DNA from: Pyrobaculum islandicum DSM 4184
Lineage (GTDB): Archaea > Thermoproteota > Thermoprotei > Thermoproteales > Thermoproteaceae
Assembly (NCBI RefSeq): GCF_000015205.1
Contig: NC_008701.1
Coordinates: forward strand, 682,001 to 746,000
DNA: 64,000 nucleotides
Reading direction: 5' to 3'
In this document: positions 51,393 to 60,671 of the stretch, piece after piece
Numbering within the stretch: position 1 is the first letter of the stretch
Layout of the letters: every line of letters begins with the position of its first letter
Position numbers and translations under genes: made by a program
The notes under the pieces: generated by a model
What the model was told of the DNA's origin: nothing
Database searches by the model: none
Seen by the model: the letters and a program-made list of their open reading frames with translations, nothing else

Positions 51393-53957
51393 GTGTTAGA
51401 GTTCGAGGAGGAGGTAGAACTCGAAGAAGAGGAAACTAAGGAATATGAAGGCGAGGCAATAGAAGAGGGGAGGGTAAAGGGCGTCGTCTCTAATACAGTG
51501 CCGCCCTCCATCGTTTTAGCCGTTGTATATGATGGATCTGAGGGTAAGGCACTAGTGAAGTTTTACGATCCAATAGGCGATGTTGTATATTACTGGTATG
51601 ATAAAACGGGACATAAACCCTATCTTATAACTAACAAGACACCAGAAGAGATAGCTGAGAAATTTCCCGAAGTTTTACGTCATCCGGGCTTCAGTCACCT
51701 TGACGTAGAGGAGAAATATAATGCTCTATATGATAAAAAAATCTTGGTAACTAAAGTATACGCCAAAGACCCGCTCTCTATCGGCGGCGGCAAAAATTCG
51801 CTAAGAGATATCCTAGGAGAAACATGGGAATCTAGAATAAAGTACCACCATAGCTATCTCTTTGATAGAAACGTCATACCAGGAATGTGGTATCAGACAA
51901 ACGGCAACGGATTAACTCCCGTAGAGATTGTAATTCCGCCTGAGGTAAGACAAACACTGAGTAGCGTTTTCAAGCCAGAACATGCAAAAGTTGCAGAAGA
52001 GTGGATACCACTTTTCCAAGCGCCTGTACCACACATAAGGAGAGTAGCAATAGACGTAGAAGTTTACACACCTCAAGAAAATAAGATCCCAGATCCAAAG
52101 GAGGCTGAGTATGAGATTATTTCTGTGGCATTAGTAGGAAGCGACGGGCTTAAACGTGTACTAATGCTGAAAAGACCTGAAATTGAGGCTGAGCTCAAAT
52201 ATAGACCTGATTACGAGATACTATTTTTCGACAGCGAGTATGAGCTGATTAGAGAAGTATTTAAGACCATAGTACAATATCCAATCGTAATAACATTCAA
52301 CGGCGACAACTTCGATTTACCATATCTGTATAATAGAGCTATTGCACTCGGCATACCAAGAGAAGAAATACCCATAACTGTGAAAAGAGATTACGTCAGC
52401 GTGGCTCCCGGCGTTCATATAGACATGTATAAATTCTTTGCAATAAAGGCTATAGAGGCTTATGCATTTGGCGGCGTCTATAGAGGCGAGAGAGGGCTTG
52501 ATGGAATAGCTTATGCAATACTCGGCGTGGGCAAGGTGGAAAGACAGAAAAACGTGTCTAGAATGGGGTACTGGGAACTTGCAGAGTATAACTACAGAGA
52601 CGCTTTAATCACTCTCTATTTCACTCTATACAACAGCGAAATGGTCATGAAGCTGATAATGTTATTATCCAGAATCGCTAAAATGCCTATAGAGGATATA
52701 ACAAGATCTCAAGTATCTGCTTGGATTCGGAATATGCTCTATTATGAACACAGAAAAAGGGGATGGCTTATCCCCAATAAGGAGGATATCTTAAAGGAGA
52801 AGGGGGCTGTTCACACCAAGGCGATTATTAAGGGAAAGAAATATGCAGGAGCTGTAGTCTTAGACCCGCCCCTAGGCATATTTTTCAACGTCTACGTCTT
52901 AGACTTCGCCTCTCTATATCCATCTATCATAAGCAAATGGAACTTATCTTACGAAACTGTAAACTGTCGCCAAGATGCCGAAAAACCAATCCCAGAACTT
53001 CCTCATACAGTATGTCGCGATAGGCCAGGGCTTACAAGCACGCTAGTTGGAATCTTGAGAGATCTCAGAGTCCATGTATATAAGAAACTTGCGAAAACCG
53101 CATCTTCTCCTATCGAGAGACAGTTATATGATGTAGTTCAAAGCGCAATGAAGGTTTTCATAAACGCATCATACGGCGTCTTTGGCGCTGAGACGTTTCC
53201 GCTATATTGTCCGCCAGTCGCTGAATTAACAACAGCGTTAGCGAGGTATATAATGACAAGTACGGTTCTTAAGGCAATAGAGCTAGGGCTAATCCCGGTC
53301 TATGGTGATACAGACTCGCTATTTCTATGGAATGTTACTGAAGATAAGATTAAAGAGTTGATAAAACATGCAGAAGAAATCGGCATAGATATCGAGCTTG
53401 ACAAAGTATACAAGTTTGTTATGTTTAGCGGCAGAAAGAAAAACTACCTTGGCATAACAAATGATGGAAGCGTTATAGTCAAAGGCATTGTTGCTAAAAA
53501 GCGTAACGCTCCACCTTTTGTAAAAGAGCTTGTTGAAGACATTATAAATAACTTGAAAAATATAAATAGTGTAGATGATATAATTAAAGTGAGAGATATA
53601 ATTATAGCAATGGTGAAAGAAGCCGAAACAAAAATTAGGGAGAAGAGAATAACACTAGATAAGCTAGGTATAAAGATGGTATTAAGCAAAAACTTATCTG
53701 AATACACTAAGAATAGGCCTCAGCATGTAAAAGCCGCTGAGCAACTATTAAAGTACGGAATACAGATAGGCAAAGGCGACGCTATAATTCTAATCAAGAC
53801 TAAGGATTCTGTCGGCGTTAAACCTATACAACTTGCACGGATAGATGAGATAGATGAAAAGAAGTACCTAGAGTACATAAGCACTTCTCTCGAACAAATT
53901 CTAGAGGCTATGGGAGTCTCTATCGAAGAGCTAAGAGGCGCAACACGTTTACTCTAG
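51393..53957 (+). CDS. polB: Family-B DNA polymerase
   Basis: About 854 aa. Proofreading exonuclease motifs: AIDVEVY (Exo I), TFNGDNFDLPYL (Exo II) and YNYRDAL (Exo III). Polymerase motifs: DFASLYPSII (A), KVFINASYGVFG (B), YGDTDSLF (C) and the KKR block. It resembles Sulfolobus Dpo1, the main replicase. The frame opens at TTG 51333, but GTG 51393 (LEFEEEVELEEEE) is 26 nt after TATA-like tttttatt and is preferred. The acidic N-terminus (residues 2-25) is unusual. A GGGGG/CCCCC hairpin lies at about 51324-51345, in the upstream gap. Confidence 0.95.
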   Translation: MLEFEEEVELEEEETKEYEGEAIEEGRVKGVVSNTVPPSIVLAVVYDGSEGKALVKFYDPIGDVVYYWYDKTGHKPYLITNKTPEEIAEKFPEVLRHPGFSHLDVEEKYNALYDKKILVTKVYAKDPLSIGGGKNSLRDILGETWESRIKYHHSYLFDRNVIPGMWYQTNGNGLTPVEIVIPPEVRQTLSSVFKPEHAKVAEEWIPLFQAPVPHIRRVAIDVEVYTPQENKIPDPKEAEYEIISVALVGSDGLKRVLMLKRPEIEAELKYRPDYEILFFDSEYELIREVFKTIVQYPIVITFNGDNFDLPYLYNRAIALGIPREEIPITVKRDYVSVAPGVHIDMYKFFAIKAIEAYAFGGVYRGERGLDGIAYAILGVGKVERQKNVSRMGYWELAEYNYRDALITLYFTLYNSEMVMKLIMLLSRIAKMPIEDITRSQVSAWIRNMLYYEHRKRGWLIPNKEDILKEKGAVHTKAIIKGKKYAGAVVLDPPLGIFFNVYVLDFASLYPSIISKWNLSYETVNCRQDAEKPIPELPHTVCRDRPGLTSTLVGILRDLRVHVYKKLAKTASSPIERQLYDVVQSAMKVFINASYGVFGAETFPLYCPPVAELTTALARYIMTSTVLKAIELGLIPVYGDTDSLFLWNVTEDKIKELIKHAEEIGIDIELDKVYKFVMFSGRKKNYLGITNDGSVIVKGIVAKKRNAPPFVKELVEDIINNLKNINSVDDIIKVRDIIIAMVKEAETKIREKRITLDKLGIKMVLSKNLSEYTKNRPQHVKAAEQLLKYGIQIGKGDAIILIKTKDSVGVKPIQLARIDEIDEKKYLEYISTSLEQILEAMGVSIEELRGATRLL

Positions 53958-54359
53958 CTCCTCCTCTTCAACGCCAGATAAGCCTGTTAAGACGCCTTTT
54001 AAAACTTCCTCTGTTGTAACATCGTCAATATATGGAAACACCACCGTGGCATTATCAACTTGAAGACTCTCTCCAGCCCATCTGGCCTCGTAAAAAATTT
54101 CATATATTGGCAACGTCACTTCAACTCTATCCTCTATCCTTTTAGGCGAATACTTCCTAACCTTCTCCAAAAGCTCTTTAGCTAATGGCGCTGGATATGA
54201 TACTGAGTAGAAATCCCTTAGAATTATGAAATCGGAGCTCGTAGGATTCCAAGACTTTAATAACTCCACAGCTATCTCCTTCACCGCCTCTGTTACATCT
54301 TTATTCACCACCTCTTTGCTTACTACAGAGTTTTTCGAAATCTTTGCAACGACACTCAT
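53949..54359 (-). CDS. Crenarchaeal protein of unknown function (DUF2286-like)
   Basis: 136 aa, mixed alpha/beta with an acidic tail (GVEEEELE). Segments VTEAVKEIAVELLKSWNPTS and YSVSYPAPLAKELLEKV resemble an uncharacterised crenarchaeal family (DUF2286) as far as I can recall. It is the last gene of the rps26e - trmY - CDP-alcohol transferase group (19-bp gap) and overlaps the polB end by 9 bp. Confidence 0.5.
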   Translation of the reverse strand: MSVVAKISKNSVVSKEVVNKDVTEAVKEIAVELLKSWNPTSSDFIILRDFYSVSYPAPLAKELLEKVRKYSPKRIEDRVEVTLPIYEIFYEARWAGESLQVDNATVVFPYIDDVTTEEVLKGVLTGLSGVEEEELE

Positions 54360-54378
54360 TGTCTCTCTCCCCTCTAGG

Positions 54379-54933
54379 TTATTTAAACTTTCTAAAAACG
54401 GTTAAACCACGGTATAACGCTGCAATATTGACCAACGACACATATACATAGAGCAGGTATTTCGTATAATAATGAGCAACCTCAATAAAGAGCGCTGTTA
54501 AAAAGAGGTAAGCTATACGCTCTCCACGTTCCATAAAGCCAACCCCCCTAACCTCTACGCCAAGCGCTTCACCTCTACATCTGGCATAGCTAATTGCAAA
54601 TGTGCCAACTAGGCCAATGTATAGCATCAGAGGATCTAGGTACGGTATAAAATACAAAAGATATGCCGCATCTGAGTACCTATCTAGAAATGAATCTAAG
54701 AATGCGCCTTTTTTTGTCACAGTGCCTCTACTTCTAGCTACTGCTCCATCTAGGCCATCTAAGAGCCCTGATACCAATATAAAAAGCCAAGGCGGGCAGT
54801 TAAAAAGCAACACAAGCAGCACACCACCCCATGCAACTAGCGCAGAAGCTATAGTTAACATATTTGGGTCAAGCGGTATAAACCTACCTATTCTGTCTAA
54901 GTTTATGAACCTTCTTAGTTTTTCGGAAACCAC
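54379..54933 (-). CDS. CDP-alcohol phosphatidyltransferase family enzyme
   Basis: 184 aa integral membrane enzyme with about six transmembrane segments. The family signature DGxxAR...GxxxDxxxD is complete: GLLDGLDGAVARSRGT (about 56-71) then KGAFLDSFLDRYSD (about 74-87). In archaea such enzymes join CDP-archaeol to inositol phosphate, serine or glycerol phosphate; which one is unclear (archaetidylinositol phosphate synthase is plausible). Upstream gene trmY is 16 bp away. Confidence 0.85.
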   Translation of the reverse strand: MVSEKLRRFINLDRIGRFIPLDPNMLTIASALVAWGGVLLVLLFNCPPWLFILVSGLLDGLDGAVARSRGTVTKKGAFLDSFLDRYSDAAYLLYFIPYLDPLMLYIGLVGTFAISYARCRGEALGVEVRGVGFMERGERIAYLFLTALFIEVAHYYTKYLLYVYVSLVNIAALYRGLTVFRKFK

Positions 54934-54949
54934 AGCAAAATGAATCTTG

Positions 54950-55429
54950 TTATTTTTGAAGTTGAGAAATTAAATATGCCACATATGCTGCGGCTTGCCA
55001 AGACATATATGGGACGGGCCCCAGCGATATCCATACAGCGTGTTTTGATAATATCTCTTCATCCTCTTGCGAGAGACCATCGTGATCGCCAAAGATATAA
55101 AGCCCGTCTGACGTAAGAGCAATTTCAGACACATCTATTCCCCTTTCATGTAAATAATAGACGTGTCTAAACCGCCCAACTATAGTCTTTAGATCGCTTT
55201 TAAAACTTGGTAACGAGAGGAGCCAGCTGGCCACCGCATGCGTACGGTCGGAGGGGTAAGACGCGACGCGATATGTCGTTCCTTCACATAACATAATATA
55301 TACCTCGCGTGCACCGCCACGTAGAGACTCTACGAGAAAGTCTATAAGTACGTCAAATCTATTCTTAACAAGATTATGAAGATCTACGGACCAAGGACAA
55401 GCTACGTCGCTCTTTATTAAAAAACTCAA
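54950..55429 (-). CDS. trmY: Probable tRNA pseudouridine-54 N1-methyltransferase TrmY
   Basis: 159 aa SPOUT-type protein. The C-terminal knot region GLYIFGDHDGLSQEDEEIL (about 108-126) and WISLGPVPYMSWQAAAYVAY (about 132-151) match the TrmY (DUF358) pattern, which makes m1-pseudouridine at position 54 of archaeal tRNAs. The N-terminus is more divergent than usual. Its start overlaps rps26e by 4 bp, placing it in a translation operon. Confidence 0.7.
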   Translation of the reverse strand: MSFLIKSDVACPWSVDLHNLVKNRFDVLIDFLVESLRGGAREVYIMLCEGTTYRVASYPSDRTHAVASWLLSLPSFKSDLKTIVGRFRHVYYLHERGIDVSEIALTSDGLYIFGDHDGLSQEDEEILSKHAVWISLGPVPYMSWQAAAYVAYLISQLQK

Positions 55430-55722
55430 ATGACCTGTTGTAATGGCACTTTTTTCTTTCTCTCCTCTCGAGGTCTTACCTTGATTATACCAAAGAACAC
55501 TGCGCAGTTAATGCAGTAAGTCTTGGTAACTAGATAACGTGGGATTATCGCGCCCTGTTTTTCCAATTCTCTGGCTAAGTCTGGCGGCACAGGGGAGTAA
55601 GGAACTGTTAATCTAACGGCTTTAGATCTCGGCATAATTTTCCCACAGTTATCACAATATACATATGGCTCCCGTCCCTTATCGCCCTTTTTACGACCTC
55701 TATTTTTCCTCTTTTTAGGCAC
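55426..55722 (-). CDS. rps26e: 30S ribosomal protein S26e (eS26)
   Basis: 98 aa. Very basic N-terminus (PKKRKNRGRKKGDKG), zinc ligands in YCDNCGKIMPRSKAVR (about 22-37) and YCINCAVFFGIIKVRPRE (about 69-86). Typical of crenarchaeal eS26. First gene of the rps26e - trmY - CDP-alcohol transferase - DUF operon. TATA-like atttttaaattt at about 55741-55752. Confidence 0.95.
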   Translation of the reverse strand: MPKKRKNRGRKKGDKGREPYVYCDNCGKIMPRSKAVRLTVPYSPVPPDLARELEKQGAIIPRYLVTKTYCINCAVFFGIIKVRPREERKKKVPLQQVI

Positions 55723-55759
55723 AGCGCCTTTACTTAAGTAATTTTTAAATTTTTGCCTA

Positions 55760-55879
55760 TTACCCCCTTTGCAGTACCCAACCCTCTAGACACATATACA
55801 TTGCAAGGTCTAGGACGTTTGATCCCTCCTTGATGAGACGCCATGGTATCTCCACCTTTAGCGTTCTGTAGACGTACAT
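55760..55879 (-). pseudogene. TnpB-like N-terminal fragment
   Basis: 39-codon ORF starting YVYRTLKVEIPWRLIKEG and continuing VLDLAMYMCLEGW before a stop. It looks like the beginning of a crenarchaeal TnpB-type protein. The body is absent. Bases 55880-56150 contain no gene that I can see. Confidence 0.4.
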
Positions 55880-56150
55880 GTGAAGCGTATATGGAGAGGG
55901 TGAATTTCTGTTAGTGAAGAGTACATGCGACAAGCCAAAAGTTTTTAGTGTTGACTACAATTAAGCGTAGCCGTCCCCATAAATTAGCTTACGCGATGAA
56001 CCAACCCCATTTTTCTGCCATAACCTGACGTTTAGCTACCCTTAATGTTAGGTTATATTTTCTACGTCGGCATGATCTACGTGACAATTCAGACTCTCAA
56101 GCACTTTTCAACACGTCTCTTTCACACTTTGTCTTCTGAGTCTATAAGGC

Positions 56151-56370
56151 CATGAACCGACCGACGGTATACGTGGCCATCGGCACGGGATTTGGCAAGA
56201 CCGCCGTCGCTCTGTCTGCGGATTTTGGGTAAACCCGCTCTTCGCCGACGCGCCTTGACTCGCCGTCGTTGCCAACGTCTTCATGGCCGTGGTAGTGCTT
56301 GATTTAAGCGGTAGGGCCGCGGCGACGATACTCGGCACGCATCTTGACAATGACGTCAATCTTTGCCGCC
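56151..56370 (+). pseudogene. Decayed membrane-protein fragment
   Basis: Plus-strand stretches RPTVYVAIGTGFGKTAVALS and, after a frame change and a stop, LAVVANVFMAVVVLDLSGRA and ATILGTHLDND have the hydrophobic pattern of a transporter. No intact frame remains and no family can be named. Confidence 0.3.
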
Positions 56371-56394
56371 AGTAAAGCGGTCATCGCAAGCGTA

Positions 56395-56964
56395 CTAATT
56401 CTCTTCGGCGGTCTGTCTCTCGAGTCGGCTTATCTCCTTGTGGAGTCTCCTTAACTCCTTGGCTATTGACGCATCTGGAAGTCTCAGCCGTTTGACGATT
56501 CTGCCGTCCACGATGAGTCCCGCCGTAACGCCGTGGTCGAGACGGTTCACGTCAACGGCGACAATTGCCTTGGGCTCCACCGGCATCGCTTCGCGGGCGA
56601 ATACAAGCGCTACATACAACCTTCCGTAAGTCGACCCCCTCTTGCCCCTCCGCCTCTCTACGCCCAAGAACGCCAACTTCAATTTGGCGCCCTCTTCTAG
56701 TCTCTCCCTTATCCACTCGACGGTCTTTCTCCTGAGACAGACGGCAAATGTGCTCTGCAACCTCCGCACTTTGAGGACGCCGCTCTTTAGGTCGACAAAG
56801 ACCGCTCTGCCCATGTCTCTTTCGTTTTCCACTCCCAGTTGGGCGTTTAACGGAACCGCCCTGTAGAACACCACATCGCGCCAGAACACCTTGGCTTGAT
56901 CTACGAAATACTTCCTGAGTCCATGCTGTCTGTTGGGGTATGGACGACGTTGGTAAGCTTAGGT
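56395..56964 (-). pseudogene. tnpB: TnpB fragment, N-terminal half through RuvC-I
   Basis: Open on the minus strand: RRPYPNRQHGLRKYFVDQAK, then FWRDVVFYRAVPLNAQLG, VEWIRERLEEGAKLKLAFLG, RuvC-I with its Asp (PKAIVAVDVNRLDHGVTAGL) and the first linker helix (LRRLHKEISRLERQT). It stops at 56395, so RuvC-II, the zinc finger and RuvC-III are missing, as is the very N-terminus. It directly follows proS. Closely related to the inverted copy at 40481. Confidence 0.7.
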
Positions 56965-56969
56965 TAGGC

Positions 56970-58436
56970 CTAGTACCGCTCCGAAAGTCTAAGCCAAAAC
57001 TCGGCACGTTTTTCTTTACATGCTAGGTCACGCATATCAAAACCGCCTATTGAGGGGTCTGTATCCATAGGAATGCCGAGCGCATCCGCACCTACGAGCT
57101 CTTGCAACTTAACTCCACACTCATCGTCACCACTCCAGGGGACTTCTACAACCTTGCCCTCTCTAATGGCGTTTTTTGCATCTTCGACTTTCTCCACTTT
57201 AACTAATCTATTTCTTAGATCTTCCCAAGCCCTCTTTCGTAAATTGTCTTCTACGACGCTCATAAGTTGTTTGACCGCATCTACCAGCTCTCCAAGCGAT
57301 ACGGCGTATTTCTCTAGCGTATCTCTCCTGGTTACAACAACTTGTCTCTTTTCTATATCCCGCCTACCGACCTCTATGCGTAAAGGCACACCTTTTAACT
57401 CCCAGTAGTAAAACTTCCATCCAGGTGTTTTATCTCGTCTATCGTCAATATGTATACGGATACCTACGTCTCTCAACATCCTGTATACTTCGTCTACAAA
57501 TTTCATAACCGTTGGCATCTCTTCTTCTCCGTAGAATATAGGCACTATAACTACTTGTATAGGCGCCAATTTTGGAGGCAATGTAGTACCTCCATCGTCG
57601 CCATGTGTTATAAGCATAGCGGCAATACTTCTCTCTGAAATACCGTAGGAGGTTGTGTGGGCAAGCTTTCTCGTGCCATCTATATCTAGATACGTAACTT
57701 CGAAAACTTTGGTAAAGTTTACGCCAAGGTAATGTACAGTGCCTATTTGCAAAGTTCTACCATCAGGCAGAATAGTGTCAAATGCTATTGTATATTCAGC
57801 ACCAGCAAATTTATCCCAGTTGGGTCTCTTATTTATCATATATGCTAGACACATTTCGTCAAAAATCCTCTTATAGATCTCCACAGCCTCCCGAATCTGT
57901 CTCTCGGCATCTTCTCTAGTTGCGTGTACAGTATGAGCCTCTTTAAACATGCTAATCTCCCTTAGGCGAATCATGGGGTGTGTCATTTTTGTTTCCGCTC
58001 TAAATACACTAACTATTTGATACAACCGGAGAGGTAGATCTTTATAGTCTTGTATCCATAGCTTCACCATAGGCATAATTGCAGTTTCTGAGGTGGGCCT
58101 CAGGATTAATCTCTCGCCACCTTCGCCGCCTTTTGAAACCCAAAAAACCTCCTTTTCAAATCCTCTTATGTGTTGCGACTCTTTGCTGAAAAACTCATAG
58201 GGTATAAAAACAGGAAATAGCACTTCTTCGTGTCCTGTTTCATCGTGAATACGCCTTATCAAGTTCTCCACGTTACGCCTTAATTTCATACCATAAGGAC
58301 GCCATACGTAAGCCCCCTTAACCGGATATCTTACATCATACAGCTCCGCTTCTCTTAAAAGCCAATGGAACCATTCTATTAAATTTGTTTTAAGTTTATC
58401 CTTTGTATATGGTTTAGCCTCTCTTAAAAGTTCCAT
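56970..58436 (-). CDS. proS: Prolyl-tRNA synthetase (archaeal/eukaryotic type)
   Basis: 488 aa, class II. No bacterial-type insertion domain. [16 protein letters not shown] near the start (motif 1 region), [14 protein letters not shown] and [20 protein letters not shown] (motif 2), [10 protein letters not shown]...[16 protein letters not shown] (motif 3), anticodon domain, and a C-terminal zinc-binding-like part that ends RERAEF-like [13 protein letters not shown]. Length is typical. TATA-like tttttatta about 25 nt before ATG 58436. Confidence 0.96.
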   Translation of the reverse strand: MELLREAKPYTKDKLKTNLIEWFHWLLREAELYDVRYPVKGAYVWRPYGMKLRRNVENLIRRIHDETGHEEVLFPVFIPYEFFSKESQHIRGFEKEVFWVSKGGEGGERLILRPTSETAIMPMVKLWIQDYKDLPLRLYQIVSVFRAETKMTHPMIRLREISMFKEAHTVHATREDAERQIREAVEIYKRIFDEMCLAYMINKRPNWDKFAGAEYTIAFDTILPDGRTLQIGTVHYLGVNFTKVFEVTYLDIDGTRKLAHTTSYGISERSIAAMLITHGDDGGTTLPPKLAPIQVVIVPIFYGEEEMPTVMKFVDEVYRMLRDVGIRIHIDDRRDKTPGWKFYYWELKGVPLRIEVGRRDIEKRQVVVTRRDTLEKYAVSLGELVDAVKQLMSVVEDNLRKRAWEDLRNRLVKVEKVEDAKNAIREGKVVEVPWSGDDECGVKLQELVGADALGIPMDTDPSIGGFDMRDLACKEKRAEFWLRLSERY

Positions 58437-58500
58437 AGCGCTTCTTACAGAGAGCTAATAAAAAGATTTAACCCGAAGTATCTATCACTATATCGAAACC

Positions 58501-58517
58501 AAGAAGTCACACTTCTT
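58501..58517 (-). terminator. Hairpin after trmI
   Basis: AAGAAGT CAC ACTTCTT: perfect 7-bp stem with a 3-nt loop, starting 8 bp beyond the trmI stop codon. On the minus strand it is followed by GGTTTC, not a T run. It could mark the transcript end. Confidence 0.35.
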
Positions 58518-58525
58518 CGAAGGCG

Positions 58526-59290
58526 TTAAGCTTTTCTAGCTGTAATAATCCACCCGGTGTGGACAACATCAAAAGTCTCAGGCCTTAGCTCACCTACAAC
58601 AGATTTCCAACGACGTAGAAGTACCTCTTCAATAGAAATGTTGTAGAAGTTATATGTCTTAAGCATCTCAACGGTTTTTGACATGTGCTCAATAGTCGTA
58701 GAGAAGACGGCCAACGTACCCCCTGACTTTAGGACTTCTACGGCTTTTTCAATAACGTTCCAAGGATCCCCCATGTCTAATATTACGGCGTCTACTTTCA
58801 TAGAGCCAAAGCCGCTTTTAACAACGTCTCTTAATTGTAAATCAACATATAGATCAAGTCCCACACTCTTTATATTTTTTATAGCGACTCTTATGTGATC
58901 GAATCTTTTTTCAAAACTATAGACAATCCCCCAGGGTCTCACATACCAAGCCAATACGGCGGTTAAAAAGCCGGAACCTGTTCCAGCTTCTACTACTCTA
59001 GATCCCGGACCTATGGCTGTAGCTTTTACAATGTATATAGCGTCTTTTGGATATATTGCCTGGGCTTTAATACGGAATCTATGTTCAATTATGTCAAATA
59101 TAGTCGCAGGAATAGCCCTAAACTTCGCTCCTAATGTAGATGTTACTACTGTACCATATGGCACACCTATTAGCGTATCTGTGTCGATATATCCTCTAAT
59201 AGTTTGGAGTAAGCCGCTACCGACTTTTGCCACGATTTTGTAATTTCTGTCTTCCTCTATTAACAGCGTCCAATCGTTTTTCTTAAACAC
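58526..59290 (-). CDS. trmI: tRNA (adenine-N1)-methyltransferase TrmI
   Basis: 254 aa. Beta-strand N-terminal domain then a Rossmann methyltransferase: GSRVVEAGTGSGFLTAVLAW (about 96-115, motif I), YSFEKRFDHIRVAIKNI (motif II), AVILDMGDPWNVIEKAV (about 163-179, motif IV with DPW), LKSGGTLAVFSTTIEHMSK. Archaeal enzymes methylate A57 and A58 in the T loop. C-terminal DVVHTGWIITARK is conserved. Confidence 0.92.
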   Translation of the reverse strand: MFKKNDWTLLIEEDRNYKIVAKVGSGLLQTIRGYIDTDTLIGVPYGTVVTSTLGAKFRAIPATIFDIIEHRFRIKAQAIYPKDAIYIVKATAIGPGSRVVEAGTGSGFLTAVLAWYVRPWGIVYSFEKRFDHIRVAIKNIKSVGLDLYVDLQLRDVVKSGFGSMKVDAVILDMGDPWNVIEKAVEVLKSGGTLAVFSTTIEHMSKTVEMLKTYNFYNISIEEVLLRRWKSVVGELRPETFDVVHTGWIITARKA

Positions 59291-59311
59291 TAAAAGGTAT
59301 ATCGACTTTAT

Positions 59312-59812
59312 TTAAAATCTAGCGATGATATACCACTTCTTAAAGTACCGCATTACTGTAAATATATCCCCATCTCTTCTAACTGAGACAGCTCTATAAC
59401 TGGTTAATAGTATATCGCCTTCTTCATAACCGGCAACCGAGGCGACTACAGCAAGAGGAATAATAACGTCTCTAGCCACTTTATATATTGGCTCATGACC
59501 GTTCTTTTTTAAAGCTAAACATAGTTGATAAAGTTCTGGCAGTACCTCTGTCAACAAGTCACATTTAGGGATCCCACCTAATCTGATGCCTAAAATAGAG
59601 TTTGTAAAAACGTTCAGATTGTCGCCGGCAATTCTTACAACGAGATACGAAAACAACTCCGGTGGTATTACTTTTATAAGGCGGCGTCTTAATAAACTAC
59701 GCGGAGGAATAACCGAGGATCCAATTATGGCTAAGTATGCGAACTCCGCAGCTAAGCCTCTTAGTATACGTCTTATTTTTATATCAAGTGTGTAAAGCAC
59801 GACTATAGACAT
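59312..59812 (-). CDS. Unknown protein
   Basis: 166 aa, helical, basic N-terminal half (KIRRILRGLAAEFAYLA; PPRSLLRRRLIKVIPPEL) and a beta-rich end (EEGDILLTSYRAVSVRRDGD). No family was recognised. It is 21 bp upstream of trmI on the same strand, so the two are probably co-transcribed. TATA-like attttatacga lies just upstream of its ATG. Confidence 0.5.
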   Translation of the reverse strand: MSIVVLYTLDIKIRRILRGLAAEFAYLAIIGSSVIPPRSLLRRRLIKVIPPELFSYLVVRIAGDNLNVFTNSILGIRLGGIPKCDLLTEVLPELYQLCLALKKNGHEPIYKVARDVIIPLAVVASVAGYEEGDILLTSYRAVSVRRDGDIFTVMRYFKKWYIIARF

Positions 59813-59899
59813 CGTATAAAATATATAGACGATAGATAGGCGTTAACGTGAGTAAACGTCGTCTGAAAAATTTTAAAACACAGCCGGTTAAGGAAAGCG

Positions 59900-59997
59900 G
59901 GGCCCGTAGCTCAGTCAGGATAGAGCGGCGGAGGACCCAGCTAGGTCCGTCGTGCCTCCTAAGCCGTAGGTCGTGGGTTCAAATCCCACCGGGCCCG
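59900..59997 (+). tRNA. tRNA-Arg (CCT) with a non-canonical intron
   Basis: Acceptor GGGCCCG/CGGGCCC, discriminator G, D arm GCTC...GAGC, T arm GTGGG-TTCAAAT-CCCAC. The anticodon arm GCGGC-CTCCTAA-GCCGT (anticodon CCT) forms only after removing a 23-nt intron (59932-59954, or one base earlier) between positions 30 and 31 (or 29 and 30). The intron resembles the first intron of tRNA-Asn at 31145. TATA-like attttaaaac about 26 nt upstream. The tRNA ends 2 bp before the bud32 stop codon. Confidence 0.9.
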
Positions 59998-59999
59998 CT

Positions 60000-60626
60000 C
60001 TACCTTTCAACATAGCGGCCAGATGCTCTTATTCTGCTTACCTCACTTTCCACAACGCTTGACCTAACACCCATCTCCTCTCTATATCCACTCCAAAAGA
60101 GTGATTTAAATTCCTCAGATTTTGCACCGTAGAGCTCTAACGTCCTTAATAATACATTTATGTCTCTCGCCATCAATATGGCTGTTTTACGAGTCCACCC
60201 CCTCCTCGTCTCGCCCAGGCCAAAGTCTATGAAGTAAAGCTCTCCCTTTGAAAGAATTATATTTGTGGGCGCAAGATCGCCGTGTATCAACCCAGCTTTA
60301 TGCATCTTGCCGATATATATGCCTACATCTTTCAGGTACTTATGCTCGCCTCTGCTTAGTAAATCGCGAAGGCTCTCGCCTTCTACATATTCCATTAGTA
60401 TAGTTGTTTTCTCAGGATCAAAAAAGTATACCGCAGGAACCCTTACGCCTATTACGTGGGCTATGTACATATTGCGAACTTCGTTAATTGTTCTTCTCCT
60501 CCTTATGAGATAGTCAAGTGTATGATCTCTATACGCCTTGGGCTTTCTCCATTTTAACACCGCCTTTATTCCGAACCAATCGACAAGGTATATTTCGGCT
60601 TCCGCACCTTTCGCAATCAGAATCAC
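60000..60626 (-). CDS. bud32: KEOPS kinase/ATPase Bud32
   Basis: 208 aa minimal kinase: KGAEAEIYLV (about 5-14), VLKWRKPKAYRDHTLDYLIRR (about 23-43) with the conserved Lys and basic strip, catalytic HGDLAPTNII (about 115-124) and FIDFGLGE (about 131-138). The C-terminal RASGRYVER matches the family tail. Bud32 supports t6A synthesis with Kae1, Pcc1 and Cgi121. GTG 60626 is 22 nt from a TATA shared with the divergent radical SAM gene. Confidence 0.95.
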   Translation of the reverse strand: MILIAKGAEAEIYLVDWFGIKAVLKWRKPKAYRDHTLDYLIRRRRTINEVRNMYIAHVIGVRVPAVYFFDPEKTTILMEYVEGESLRDLLSRGEHKYLKDVGIYIGKMHKAGLIHGDLAPTNIILSKGELYFIDFGLGETRRGWTRKTAILMARDINVLLRTLELYGAKSEEFKSLFWSGYREEMGVRSSVVESEVSRIRASGRYVER

Positions 60627-60643
60627 AAAGTCACGAGTTTAAT

Positions 60644-60652
60644 AATTTAAAT
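60644..60652. promoter_or_regulatory. Shared palindromic TATA box (bud32 / radical SAM)
   Basis: AATTTAAAT is centred 22 nt from GTG 60626 (minus) and 24 nt from ATG 60672 (plus). No other A/T-rich box lies in the 45-bp gap. Confidence 0.55.
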
Positions 60653-60671
60653 GTGCATACAGAGTTGAGAT